NCBI GenBank assembly: GCA_963575745.1
Contig: CAUYUJ010019902.1
Coordinates: 105,062 to 144,561 of the forward strand
Reading direction: 5' to 3'
DNA length: 39,500 bases
Source of the DNA: Prorocentrum cordatum
Lineage: Eukaryota; Sar; Dinophyceae; Prorocentrales; Prorocentraceae
Shown: piece after piece, positions 19,557 to 28,136 of the stretch
How the letters are laid out: each line of letters begins with the position of its first letter
How positions within the stretch are numbered: position 1 is the stretch's first letter
The notes under the pieces: model-generated
Databases searched by the model: none
Told to the model about the DNA's origin: nothing
Seen by the model: the letters and a program-made list of their open reading frames with translations, nothing else
Made by a program: the position numbers and the translations under genes

Positions 19557-19727
19557 GGGAGGAAAAACCACGCGGACCCGACAACATGGCCTTTCGTTCA
19601 TCTGCCCTGGGCGTTTTCTGAACACAGCCCTGCCCTGCTCGCGTCCTCCCCTGGGTGCGTTTACTAAACGACTTCGCGTGTCGGGGTGATCAATCATTAT
19701 GAGGGTGGATTTTCTGTTTCCTAGAAA
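19557..19727. repeat. Dispersed repeat with CGTTTACTAAACG motif, copy 2
   Basis: Matches 1035-1196 from GGGAGGAAAAACCACGCGGA through GGGCGTTTTCTGAACA and GTGCGTTTACTAAACGAC to GGTGGATTTTC. The palindromic partner seen in copy 1 is less complete here. Confidence 0.7.
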
Positions 19728-19847
19728 GGCCACCCCCTCCGCCCAGAACCACACCTGGGGCGGCCCCAGAGGGCGGAGGTCCCGAGGGCCACCTCGGAGG
19801 GCTCCTCCTCCTCCTCCTCCTCCGCCTCCTCCTCCTCGTCCTTTGAT

Positions 19848-20041
19848 CGGCGGCGAGCCCACGGGGAAGTGAGAAGGGGCGGGCCTCCCCAGAAGGCTCG
19901 GAAGTCCCCCGGCGTTCTGAGAAGGTTTCTCGGCCTTCCCCGAGGGCACAGACAGCCTCTCGGAAGGCTGGAGCGCTTCTGAGAGGTCCCGCCGCCTTCT
20001 GAGAAGGCCGTCTCCTCACTTCCCCCCCTCGCTCGCTGCCG
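19848..20041. mobile_element. Foldback element F2, copy 3
   Basis: Left end CGGCGGCGAGCCCACGGGGA with AGTGAGAAGG; right end CCTCACTTCCCCCCCTCGCT then CGCTGCCG. The CTTCTGAGAAGG palindromes of the interior are shared with copies 1 and 2. A CTC microsatellite (19803-19842) ends just before it. No clear target duplication. Confidence 0.75.
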
Positions 20042-20535
20042 ATTTTTGGCGCCTCCTCGGGACTTCTCGTCGTCGCGGCTGGGTCCGCCTCGACGAGCGG
20101 GTCGGGACGGATCCCTGGAGGTGTCCGGCGACCGATGTTGAGCGGATTTGGGCCAGGGCCGCTGTTGTCTCGAGTGTCCCTCCTCCGAAGGCGGCGTCCG
20201 CTGACCGCCTCGGAGGGCCACCCCGAAAGGCCATTCCAGGAGGTCCTTTCGAAGCTCTCTTCAATTCCAGATTTTTTCGCCAGGCCTTTCCACGTTTCGG
20301 GCACCCTGCAATTCAGGTTTATATCGGGCAGCTCTCTGGGGGCTACTTGGGTTGCCGATTAAGAAGCCGGAGCCGCAGAGCTGCCCTGAAGATCGTTCCG
20401 GTTTCCGAGGGCCCCTTCGCTAAGATCCTGGCGTCGCCTTTCCGTGCCACCCTGGGCGGTGCCGCCTCGCTTCGGGCGCCTCGCGGAGCGGTCCAGCTCG
20501 AGGAGCGCCGCAGGCAGACTGGGGTTTACACAGTG
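20042..20535. other. GC-rich spacer, no supported gene
   Basis: Contains sequence similar to 2780-2860 (CCGCCTCGACGAGCGGGTCG type), then unique sequence. Long ORFs here are on opposite strands with no domain. Confidence 0.3.
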
Positions 20536-20712
20536 GAGGCCCATGCCAAGAAACGCTCTGCTTGCCCCCAGGGAACCCAGCGTTTCTTGGGTTTCGATGG
20601 TGCTGCCATGGAACAAGCGCGACGCTCCCACACCAAGAATCAACGGACGTCCTGAGGCCTCAGGGTTAGGCTCCTTGCGGCAGGTTTCCTGTGGACTGGC
20701 CTCCACTGTACG
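20536..20712. repeat. Dispersed repeat R7, copy 2
   Basis: See the partner at 2404-2574. The match ends at CACTGTACG in both copies, which fixes the right boundary. Confidence 0.7.
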
Positions 20713-20739
20713 CACAGGGCTCCAGTCGTGGTTCTTTTC
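20713..20739 (+). repeat. 27-bp direct repeat left of F1 copy 2
   Basis: CACAGGGCTCCAGTCGTGGT + TCTTTTC recurs with one mismatch at 20939-20965, a spacing of 226 bp, so the two copies flank the F1 element. Confidence 0.85.
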
Positions 20740-20755
20740 TGGAGGAACGAACAAT

Positions 20756-20922
20756 GACATGAGCATAAAAGCTCGAAGGTCCGCGCGGAGTTCTCGAATC
20801 GGCGCTGGACCCCCCTCCCTGGCGCGCGCAGCGCGCCTTGGGCGGCTCCGGAGGCGCCGCCAGGGGGGTCCAGCTCGGGTCCGAGAAATCCGCGCGGACC
20901 TCCGAGTTTTTATGTTCATGCC
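20756..20922. mobile_element. Foldback element F1, copy 2
   Basis: The arms are homologous to 6751-6912: left GACATGAGCATAAAAGCTCG...GCGCTGGACCCCCC, right GGGGGGTCCAGCTCGGGTCC...TTTATGTTCATGCC. The loop is GC-rich and palindromic (GCGCGCGCAGCGCGC). It is more diverged than copy 1 between its own arms. Confidence 0.8.
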
Positions 20923-20999
20923 AGTGTCCGCTTCCCTGCACAGGGCTCCGGTCGTGGTTCTTTTCGCGATGCGGCCGTCGGACCTCGGGGGCCCCCAAA

Positions 21000-21180
21000 C
21001 GGTGTGGTGACCACACCGTGCGGTGAGTCGGTGGGGATTCGGGGTCACCGCACGGTTTTGGGACTCGGGTCGTTCTCCGAGGACGATTCGGGCGACTGGG
21101 GCGTCCGAGGTCCCAAGGCCGTGCGGTGGCGGACCGTGCGGTGAGGTCTTGGGGGGATTTCGAGGTCACCGCAGAGGTCT
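21000..21180. other. Cluster of CCGTGCGGTGA palindromes
   Basis: CGGTGTGGTGACCACACCG (21000-21018) is a perfect palindrome around one base. CCGTGCGGTGA at 21016-21026 is exactly inverted at 21045-21055, and further copies occur near 21117, 21135 and 21165. Such clustering could mark protein-binding sites or a decayed foldback element. Confidence 0.5.
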
Positions 21181-21360
21181 GTCGCCGCACCGTCTCGGGA
21201 CTCCAAAGGATCTCGGGGGTCCGAGGACCGCCCGAAGGGCCCGCGGGGGGCCCCCTCGGAGGGGCCGCCGCCGCCGACCGCCTCCCGGGAGGGCCACTCG
21301 GGAGGCCTTCGGATCAGGGGCAGCGTCAGGGACGGGGGGGACTGGGCCAGGAGGGGGGGT

Positions 21361-21445
21361 CCTCCTTTCTCCTCCTCCTCCTCCTCCTCCCCTCCTCCTC
21401 CTCCTCCTCCTCCTCCTCCTTCTCCTCCTCCTCCTCCTCCTCGCT
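21361..21445. repeat. (CTC)n microsatellite
   Basis: CTC triplets with two CCC interruptions. Confidence 0.95.
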
Positions 21446-21474
21446 TCATCCAGGGGGGGGAGACTGGCCTAGGG

Positions 21475-21499
21475 TTCAGTCGGGCACGTCCCTCTTCAG
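21475..21499 (+). mobile_element. Solo end of element family F4
   Basis: CAGTCGGGCACGTCCCTCTT then CAGGAG, the cleanest single copy of the F4 end, 30 bases after a CTC tract. No right-hand partner found nearby. Confidence 0.55.
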
Positions 21500-21649
21500 G
21501 AGTAATATTCAAATAGTCCGAAAGTATTCTGGGCCCATCCGACGGGCTGTTGTGTCCAACCATCCTGTGGTGTTGGGTCCTCGTTTTGAAGAGACAGCGC
21601 CCCGCGTTCCTTCCTCCTCCCGCTGCCCTCTCCTTCCTCCTCGCATCAT

Positions 21650-21718
21650 CGTCGTCATCAGCATCATCATCATCATCATCATCAACCACCACCACCACCA
21701 CCACCATCATCATCACCC
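21650..21718. repeat. (ATC)n / (ACC)n microsatellite
   Basis: CATCATCAT then ACCACCACC then CATCATCAC. Confidence 0.95.
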
Positions 21719-22868
21719 ACACGAGGATCGTGGCCCTATAGGAGCTCCACCGGAGGCGCCAATAGCAAAGTGCGCATGGCGGCCTCGGGCCATTTCGGCA
21801 CACCCCTCACGAGGATCGGGGCCCCAAAGGAGCTCCACCGAAAGCGCCAGTAGCAAAGTGCGCATGGCGGCCTCGGGCCATTCCGGCACACCCCTCACGA
21901 GGATCGTGGCCCCACAGGAGCCCCACCGAAGGTGCCAGTAGCAAAGTGCGCCAGGCGGCCTCGGGCCATGTCGGCACACCCCTCACGAGGATCGCGGCCC
22001 CATAGGAGCTCCACCAAAGGCGCCAGTAGCAAAGTGCGCATGGCGGCCCCGGCCTCTGGCCATTTACACTTTTTACAAAGATCGTGGCCCCATAGGAGCT
22101 CCATCGAAGGCGCCAGTAGCAAAGTGCGCATGGCGGGCCATTTCGGCACACCCCTCACAAGGATCGTGGCCCCATAGGAGCTCCACCGAAGGGGCCAGTG
22201 GCAAAGTGCGCATGGTGGCCCCGGGCCATTTCGGCACACCCCTCACGAGGATCGTGGCCCCATAGGGGCTCCACCGAAGGCGCCAGTGGCAGGGTTCGCA
22301 TGGCGGCCTCGGGCCATTTCGGCACACCCCTCACGAGGATCGTGGCCCCATAGGAGATCCACCGAAGGCGCCAGTGGCAAAGGCAAAGTGCGCATGGCGG
22401 CCTCGGGCCATTTCGGCACACCCCTCACGAGGATCGTGGCCCCACAGGGAGCTCCACCGAAGGCCCCCAGTGGCAGGGTTCGCACGGCGGCCTCGGGCCA
22501 TTCCGGCACACCCCTCACGAGGATCGTGGCCCCATAGGAGCTCCACCGAAGGCGCCAGCGGCAGGGTTCGCTTGGCGGCCTCGGGCCATTTCGGCACACC
22601 CCTCGCGAGGATCGTGGCCACATAGGGAGCTTCACCGAAGGCGCCAGTGGCAGGGTTCGCATGGCGGCCTCGGGCCATTTCGGCACACCCCTCACGAGGA
22701 TCGTGGCCCCATAGGGAGGGGTTCGCACGGCGGCCTCGGGCCATTGCGGCACACCTCTCACGAGCATCGGGGCCCCATAGGGAGCTCCACCGAAGGCCCC
22801 CAGTGGCAGGGTTCCCATGGCGGCCTCGGGCCATTTCGGCACACCCGTCACGAGGATCGTGGCCCCAT
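21719..22868. repeat. 88-bp tandem array, about 13 units
   Basis: CACCCCTCACGAGGATCGTG starts at 21801, 21889, 21977, 22149, 22237, 22325, 22419, 22509, 22597 and 22686, with variants near 22063, 22752 and 22842. Spacing is 88 bp with a few 89-94 bp and one 66 bp unit. On the minus strand each unit contains ATCCTCGTGAGGGGTGTG, where GTGAGG looks like a 5' splice donor. 88 is not a multiple of 3, so the open minus-strand frames (R/W/P-rich) shift unit by unit and are unlikely to be a protein. The array abuts a minus-strand coding island at 22868. Confidence 0.9.
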
Positions 22869-23022
22869 GGTTGTGCTGCTTCAACAACCGCGCCTGGGCG
22901 TCGTACTCCGCCTTCTCGACGTGCGCTGACACGTCCTCCCTCATGGCTCTCGAAGCCCTCTCCTGCTTCTGCTCCTCGGTCAGAGGGACGCCGTCCTTGT
23001 CGTCGTCGGCGCCCGACAACCT
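22860..23022 (-). CDS. Minus-strand coding island (helical, charged), unrecognised
   Basis: Read on the minus strand the frame gives RLSGADDDKDGVPLTEEQKQ, then ERASRAMREDVSAHVEKAEY, then DAQARLLKQHNHG. Almost every third codon position is G or C, unlike the flanking repeats, and the peptide would form a charged amphipathic helix. A plausible acceptor (GGAAG before AGG TTG) opens it, just after a GAT microsatellite. The other end runs into the 88-bp array, whose first unit offers ATCCTC followed by GTGACG. I read it as one exon of a gene on the minus strand. The family is not recognised. Confidence 0.55.
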
Positions 23023-23054
23023 CTTCCTGCTCCCGCCTCCTAATCTTCCTCCTG

Positions 23055-23315
23055 ATAAAGATGATGGTGATGATGATGGTGATTGTGGTGGTGATGATGG
23101 TGATGATGATGCTGCTGGTGATAATGATGATGGTGGTGATGGCGGTGGTGATGATGGTGGTCATGGTGAAGGTGATGGTATGGTGTTTGTGATTAGTCAT
23201 GGGCCATGGTTATGGTGATGATGATAAGGGTGAGTATGATGATGATGCTGATGATGATGGTGGTGGTGATGGTTATGGTGATGATGACGATGATGATGAT
23301 GATGATGATGGTATC

Positions 23316-23386
<71 letters not shown>

Positions 23387-23535
23387 GCATGCTGATGATT
23401 ATGGTGCTGATGCTGATGGTGGTGATGACGATGATGCTGATCATGATATTGATGATGATCATGATCGTGATGATGATGACGGTGCTGATGATGAGGATGA
23501 GAATGATGAAGATGGTGACGATGATGCCGATTTCA
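23055..23535. repeat. (GAT)n microsatellite
   Basis: GAT triplets with GGT, GCT and GAC variants, perfect from about 23316 to 23383. Poly-D, poly-M and poly-I frames are artefacts. Confidence 0.95.
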
Positions 23536-23569
23536 AGCTCTTGCCCGCCGTCCCCAACAGCACAATCAG

Positions 23570-23848
23570 GAGCTGGCGGCTGTCTTCGGAAAGGTGGCGT
23601 TCGAGAACGCCGAGATTCGGACCTTCTCATGGGCGCCCGTGTGCGACCCAACCGTGACCCCCAGGGACCGTACGAACCCCTGGGCCCTGCAGCTCAAGAG
23701 CGACCTGCTTCTCCTGGGGAAACCTCGAGGGGGACTGGACCTCCTGGAGGACGTAGGCGATGACCACATGCGGGTCTTCCTGGTTCCCGCGCTGACGGAG
23801 AGATTTCTCAATTTCGACGATGCGAAGCTACGAAAACTCCTGGCCTGA
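23570..23848 (+). CDS. C-terminal exon of an unrecognised protein
   Basis: The frame reads ELAAVFGKVAFENAEIRTFS, continues with WAPVCDPTVTPRDRTNPWAL and LGKPRGGLDLLEDVGDDHMR, and ends FDDAKLRKLLA followed by TGA. Upstream in the same frame are TGA stops from the GAT tract, so the exon must start after it; CACAATCAG|GAG is a plausible acceptor. GC3 is high and the sequence has balanced, protein-like composition with a hydrophobic strand (MRVFLVPALTERFL) near the end. About 93 codons. I do not recognise a domain. It stops only about 40 bases before the zinc-finger ORF. Confidence 0.55.
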   Translation, partial: ELAAVFGKVAFENAEIRTFSWAPVCDPTVTPRDRTNPWALQLKSDLLLLGKPRGGLDLLEDVGDDHMRVFLVPALTERFLNFDDAKLRKLLA

Positions 23849-23890
23849 GAGCCCCACGGCGGCGGCGACGCGGCAATACGGGGATCAGGA

Positions 23891-24445
23891 GTGTTTCGAG
23901 GGCGGCGTCCTGTGTTCACTGCTGTGCGGGGAGGGGGTGTAGTGCAGCCGAAGATTCAGAACCATGGGAGCCCTCAGAATGCACCAGACACGCAAACAGG
24001 AGGAGGAGAGCACGGCAAGTTGAATTTCTTCACGCGCTTGACGGTGACCAATCAATGCCCTGCGTGCCGGTCGACATTCGCATGCCTCCGCTTTGCCTTT
24101 CATCACATCACAGCTGCTTACCGGCATGAACGATGCATTGCAGACCGCTCAGTCTACAATCATCCCGTCATCCCTCCGCAGGTACTTGATTGTCCTAAGA
24201 CGAATTGTGACGCGGAGTTTGACGATCTCACCTCTCTTCAAAAGCATATCTGCAGCAGTCACTTTCCGAACCCACGGCCTCAGCGCTTGCCAGACATCAG
24301 CGAGAAGGACGACACCGAGGGCCGCGCACGGAAGGCTGCCAGAGGAGGTCGCAAAGGCTCTGGGGGGCAAAGCCGACAGCTCCAGAGGCCAGGGCTCGAA
24401 CGACCAGATGCCGAGGAAGAAGGACACCAAGATAGTGGACCTTAG
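23891..24445 (+). CDS. Zinc-finger ORF (C2HC-like + C2H2)
   Basis: The open frame has no ATG at its opening (it begins with GTG), so the true start may lie in an upstream exon. At 24023-24140 it encodes NFFTRLTVTNQCPACRSTFA and then a His/Cys pair (HHITAAYRHERC), spacing C-x2-C-x12-H-x9-C. At about 24187-24270 it encodes LDCPKTNCDAEFDDLTSLQK then HICSSH, a textbook C-x4-C-x12-H-x4-H finger. A basic linker (RARKAARGGRKGSGGQ) follows. The paired finger plus linker layout resembles zinc-finger ORFs that I remember as common in dinoflagellate genomes and probably mobile-element related; this is not verified. The frame ends at 24445, but coding continues one frame over in the next entry. Confidence 0.65.
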   Translation: MFRGRRPVFTAVRGGGVVQPKIQNHGSPQNAPDTQTGGGEHGKLNFFTRLTVTNQCPACRSTFACLRFAFHHITAAYRHERCIADRSVYNHPVIPPQVLDCPKTNCDAEFDDLTSLQKHICSSHFPNPRPQRLPDISEKDDTEGRARKAARGGRKGSGGQSRQLQRPGLERPDAEEEGHQDSGP

Positions 24446-25058
24446 CGAGCCCGACGACGGCGAGATAGACGCAGCCAAGATGCAGAAGTTTTTGACTGTG
24501 ATGATGCGGCTGCTGCTGAACCTGGCACACCGGCAGCAGCAGATCGAGTCGGTCGAGTTGGAGGCATTCATCATGTCGTCGGGGTTGCAGCCAGCAGTGA
24601 AGGCGAGAGGACGAGTACGCGCGCGGATACGCGCAACAGAGGACAGCAGGGCCAACAACAAGAAGCAGCAGAGCGACGAGAAGATCAAGCAGATGGGCAC
24701 AATCTCGGCGGCGTGCTATGCAGGCGTGTTCGAGGGGCTCCAGGACGAGGGCAACGCGGTAGGGCAGGTGAACCAGCAGAACCTCGAGACTTTGGCGAGC
24801 GAGCAGGCAGGCAAAGCTGGCGGTCGCCGAGATGGGCGAGGTGGCCCCGCTGGCGAGCGGCAGGCTGAACATGGCGCCCGTGCTGGACTCGCTGACCCAG
24901 GCGGGAGCGGACGACAAGCAGGGAATGGCCCCGATGGGCCACTTCGAGAGATTTGTCCACACAGGTCTCCACGAGCTCGACGGGGCGACGTTCGACTGAA
25001 CGTGGAGGAGATGGCCTTAGAGAGGCCCAGGGAGAGACGACAACGACACTCTGAGATG
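24403..25058 (+). pseudogene. Helical continuation of the zinc-finger gene, frameshifted
   Basis: The frame with PRKKDTKIVDLSEPDDGEID, KMQKFLTVMMRLLLNLAHRQ and AACYAGVFEGLQDEGNAVGQ is rich in long helices and has high GC3. At 24805-24812 the 4-mer AGGC is tandemly duplicated; after it the coding signal moves one frame (LAVAEMGEVAPLASGRLNMA ... FVHTGLHELDGATFD) and meets a TGA at 24997-24999. From there the original frame again looks coding (LNVEEMALERPRERRQRHSE) up to ATG|GTGAGT at 25059, a canonical 5' splice donor. Two compensating frameshifts inside otherwise good coding sequence indicate a recently damaged gene or assembly errors. Probably the same gene as the finger ORF upstream. Confidence 0.55.
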
Positions 25059-25064
25059 GTGAGT
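25059..25064 (+). promoter_or_regulatory. Candidate 5' splice donor GTGAGT
   Basis: GTGAGT directly follows coding sequence and precedes a CTC microsatellite. Dinoflagellates use GT as well as GC and GA donors, so this is a conventional candidate. The CTC tract would lie in the intron. Confidence 0.5.
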
Positions 25065-25128
25065 ATGTTGTGCCAGGCTGCCCTAAGAGCCCAGGAGACC
25101 CCCACTCCTCCTCCGATTTCGGATTCCC

Positions 25129-25261
25129 CCGTTTCTCCTCCTCCTCCTCCTCCTTCCTCCTCCTCCTCCGCCTCCTCCTCCTCCTCTCCTCCTCCTCCTC
25201 CTCCTCCTCCTCCTCCTCCTCCTCCTCCTCCTCCTCCTCCTCCTCCTCCTCCTCCTCTTCC
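25129..25261. repeat. (CTC)n microsatellite
   Basis: A long CTC run, probably intronic to the zinc-finger gene. One frame is open through it as a proline run, so a P-rich coding tract cannot be excluded. Confidence 0.95.
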
Positions 25262-25439
25262 ACCCCCGAATGAGTCACATAGCTCGTGGGGGGACCTTCC
25301 GCGGAGTTCGAGGCCTCCGAGGAGGCCTGCCTTGGTGCCAGGGGCCCGTGCCACGAGCCAAATTGAGTTTTCCGAGAGTTGGAACACGGCCGATCAGGAC
25401 GCTGCTCTGAGGCTTCTGTTGGGCGCATCGCGGCAGTGA
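25262..25439 (+). CDS. Possible 3' exon after the CTC tract
   Basis: The frame reads ESHSSWGDLPRSSRPPRRPA, then ATSQIEFSESWNTADQDAAL, then RLLLGASRQ and a TGA. The last 30 residues look like a genuine C-terminus. It is in the same frame as 24403-24810 if the CTC tract is read through. No certain acceptor was picked. Confidence 0.4.
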
Positions 25440-25574
25440 TTGTGAGCAGTTGCAGGCCGCGAGATGCACGGTCGCGCATCGCATATTTACGCTCGGGTTT
25501 ATCCCGATCCTAGAGGCATTGGGTGGGCGTGGGATCGACAGCGCCGCTTCCGATGGATTCGTATTCGTATTTGT

Positions 25575-25800
25575 GACGGTGACGGTGACGGCGGTGATGG
25601 TTGTGATGGTGGTGGGGGTGATGACGGTGATGGTGGTGGAGACGCGGGTAATGATGATGATGATGGTGGTGATGATGATGATGATGATGAGTGGTGATGA
25701 GCATTGCCATCATCACCAGCGTCATCATCAGAAGCAGCATCATCACCATCGCATCATCACCGGCAGCAGCATCATCAGCATCATCGTCATCCTCCTCATC
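25575..25800. repeat. GGT/GAT then ATC microsatellite with a strand switch
   Basis: GGTGAC/GATGAT triplets (25575-25695) change to ATC/CAGCAT triplets (25705-25800), i.e. the complementary motif, across about 20 bases. Confidence 0.9.
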
Positions 25801-25849
25801 CATCCTCTGTCCTCCACCCTCTCCTGCCAACTTCTCCATCCGCGCCGCG

Positions 25850-25992
25850 ATGCCCCACGGAGGCGCGCGTGGCAGAGCTCGACGCGGACGGCGCCCGCCT
25901 GCGGGGGGAGCTGGAGCAGCTGCGGGAGGAGTTGCGGGCGGCCTCCGCGGGCGGGGAGGAGGCCCGCCGCCGAGCATGCGTTGCGCACCCCT
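25850..25992 (+). CDS. Coiled-coil exon, unrecognised gene
   Basis: The frame EARVAELDADGARLRGELEQ followed by LREELRAASAGGEEARRR has leucines at a 7-4-3-4 spacing, typical of a coiled coil, and nearly every third base is G or C. Upstream is a pyrimidine-rich stretch (CTGTCCTCCACCCTCTCCTG) suitable for a 3' splice site, with CACGGAG or GTGGCAG as possible acceptors. Downstream the frame stays open to 26168 but turns into G/D-rich low complexity, so the exon probably ends near GCCGAGC. Neighbouring exons were not found. Confidence 0.5.
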
Positions 25993-26299
25993 GGGGGGGG
26001 GGGCGGGGGGAGCCGCACCCCTCCCCCCAGAGGACTCCTGCTCCAGACGCGGACGGCAGCGACGACGACGGCCACGGCCATGGAGGCAACGACGACGGAG
26101 GCAACGGAGGCGACGACGTTGCAGCGCGGCAGAGGCAGTCCGCACGCGCGCTCGGGCAAGCCGGGTGACGGCGTTGCGAATACTCCAGCAGCAAGAGAGA
26201 AAACATAGGGGGGGGGAGGGAAGCGACCGCGGGCGGGGAGGGAGGAGGGACAACGCTCACGCGGCGGGGCCCGACGACGGCCAACACGCCGCGCGGGAA

Positions 26300-26570
26300 G
26301 AGCGCGGCTCGTGAACAAATCAGCGGAAGTGCCAGGCACGAGCGCGGTTCCTGAAAGATCGGTTGCGTGCAAGCGTGGCTTTTTGCCGGAGGGTTTTTGG
26401 TACGCAGCTGTCGGGGGGCGCTGCGGGGCAAAGCCCAAGCATGCGGGACATTTGGGTGTTGTTCGTTCGCATGACACTCAACATGTACCCAGAACCCTCG
26501 ACTCCCGACCTCTTCGTTTATGAGCGCATCGCATTCGGGAGGGGGCGCTACCGGCTGCGTGGAAAGCCCC
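26300..26570. other. Spacer, no supported gene
   Basis: Moderate GC. Short plus-strand ORFs lack domains. Nothing definite. Confidence 0.25.
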
Positions 26571-26574
26571 AACG

Positions 26575-26860
26575 AGGTAAAAAGGGGCCGGACGGGCGGG
26601 CGGGCCCAAGCGGGCGGGTCAGGGCGCTTCCAAGCAAGCGCACTGGGCGGGCCCCAACCCCTAAAAGGGGCAGGCCGGGCTGGGCGGACCCTTACGGGCG
26701 GGCCTGGAGGACATGGACGGGCGGGTCGGCAGATGGGCCTCGGTCGGGTCTGGTGGCGAGGACGTTTCAGCGGGCGTGTGGGCGGGCTTCCAAGCAGGCG
26801 AACGGGGGCCCTAACGGGGGGGGGGAGGTCACGCGGGCGGGTCGGGCTCGTTCATGTTGC
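26575..26860. repeat. GGGCGGGC-rich low-complexity block
   Basis: Recurrent CGGGCGGG and GGGCCC spaced 10-20 bp apart. Apparent R/G-rich frames on the plus strand follow from this. Confidence 0.6.
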
Positions 26861-26920
26861 AACTCCCCAAATCTCAGGCCGATTCATTATCAGATTTCCA
26901 CATACGATTATAGCAGGCAT

Positions 26921-26990
26921 GACACTTGGCCCCCAAGGGGGGGACACTGCCAGGGGGTACATCACGGGCCAGTTCACTGTTGTCGGGACC
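26921..26990 (+). repeat. Diverged duplicate of the 27070 segment
   Basis: CATGACACTTGGCCCCCAAG...GGGTACATCACGGGCCAG parallels CATGGCACTTGGGCCTCCCA...ATGTACATCACCAGCCCC at 27070, about 149 bp away. Both translate to a (G)T(L/W)...GYIT-like peptide. Confidence 0.45.
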
Positions 26991-27036
26991 TGTCGGTTGG
27001 GATGGCCGTTTTCGGTGGTAGATGCATGTCTTTTCA

Positions 27037-27148
27037 GGGTCCCATGATCACCGCGATCAAGCGCGGCATGCATGGCACTTGGGCCTCCCAAGAGGGACCC
27101 GCCAGGATGTACATCACCAGCCCCGGCACACCCGGATTGTCTGCTTGA
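27037..27148 (+). CDS. Short C-terminal exon, unrecognised
   Basis: After the acceptor-like ATGTCTTTTCAG the frame reads GPMITAIKRGMHGTWASQEG then PARMYITSPGTPGLSA and TGA. GC3 is high and the pyrimidine tract with AG is well formed. The divergent upstream duplicate (26921-26990) suggests an older exon duplication. No family recognised. Confidence 0.4.
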
Positions 27149-27755
27149 CTCGCTCATACTCGGACGCACTCATACGCAGACACTTCGACATGGAAACGAT
27201 GGAGAAGACGTGCATTCATGGAGATTCCCGCGTCGAACAAGTATCGATTGGCCCTCGGCTCATCCCGCCACTGCGCCGGAGTTGTAGGTCAGAGGCCTCT
27301 CGGGGCCTCTTGGCCCGTTTGGGGGGTGGGGGGCTCCGAAAAAGTCATGCGGGAAGCGCCAGGGAACCGTGGGAGGCACCCTGGGAACCCTGGAAAATTT
27401 AAGAATGTCGGGTCCAGGCCCCTTAGTTCTCAATCCTGAGGACCGAGAAATTGAGGACTACAAGGGACCTCAGAGCACTCCAACTCGTGCCTCCCGGCAC
27501 GGTGGCGGATTCTTCGGATGTGGGATGAGAATCCAGCCATAACATCAACAATCATGCGAATGGTGCTCGCATCTGTCAGTCTGTGAGCCGCTTTGCACGT
27601 ATACTGTACCCTGTTCCACCGATTGCCGCCTTCTTCGTTTTCGATCGTACCCCTGTGGGTAAGGTCTCCCCCCATGCGGGGGCGGGCAGACCTCAGAGGA
27701 CGAGCAGACGGATACACCAGAACGGGTGGTCGGGTCGGTGCTGGCGGGCCCTAAG
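27149..27755. other. Spacer, no supported gene
   Basis: Contains one short CTTGG-like stretch (27295-27320). No coding frame with consistent bias. Confidence 0.3.
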
Positions 27756-27759
27756 TCTC

Positions 27760-27967
27760 GGGACGATCGAAATCGGTACGGAACGAACGGGTACAATGCC
27801 CCACAGCAGTTCCCGTTTATTTTGAACCAGACTCGCTGTCCGCGCCGCCGCGGACGTTGTTCTTTGCGGACAACAAGCCGTCTGCCCAACAGCGGCCGCT
27901 GTCGGTTTTGGACAACATTTGTTGTTCGGCATTGTGTCAATTTTCTCCGTACCCGTTCCGGGCGTCC
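27760..27967. mobile_element. Foldback element F3, copy 2
   Basis: Left end GGGACGATCGAAATCGGTAC...CGGGTACAATGCC; right end GGCATTGTG...CCGTACCCGTTCCGGGCGTC C. The interior matches copy 1 (9441-9649). This copy has an extra pairing GGTACAATGCC / GGCATTGT inside the ends. No target duplication recognised. Confidence 0.75.
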
Positions 27968-28136
27968 AAAAAGTCAGGCGGCCCTGGGGGCTTGTCAGAC
28001 GCGGCGGGCGGGCGGACATGAAAGCGGGCGGGCGGAGCGCGCAGCTCTTGGTAAGATGATGAAGAGATGTCAAGCGAGAGCGCGATGCCTGGATGGCGGG
28101 AGCGCAGTTTTTTTTCTGAGCCATGCGAGGGGAGGG

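Noticed and set aside
21719-22868. CRISPR-like direct repeats
   Set aside because: The 88-bp units are contiguous with no unique spacers, in a eukaryotic context.
24149-24962. Long minus-strand ORFs opposite the zinc-finger gene
   Set aside because: Shadows of the plus-strand coding sequence, which has finger motifs and better codon bias.
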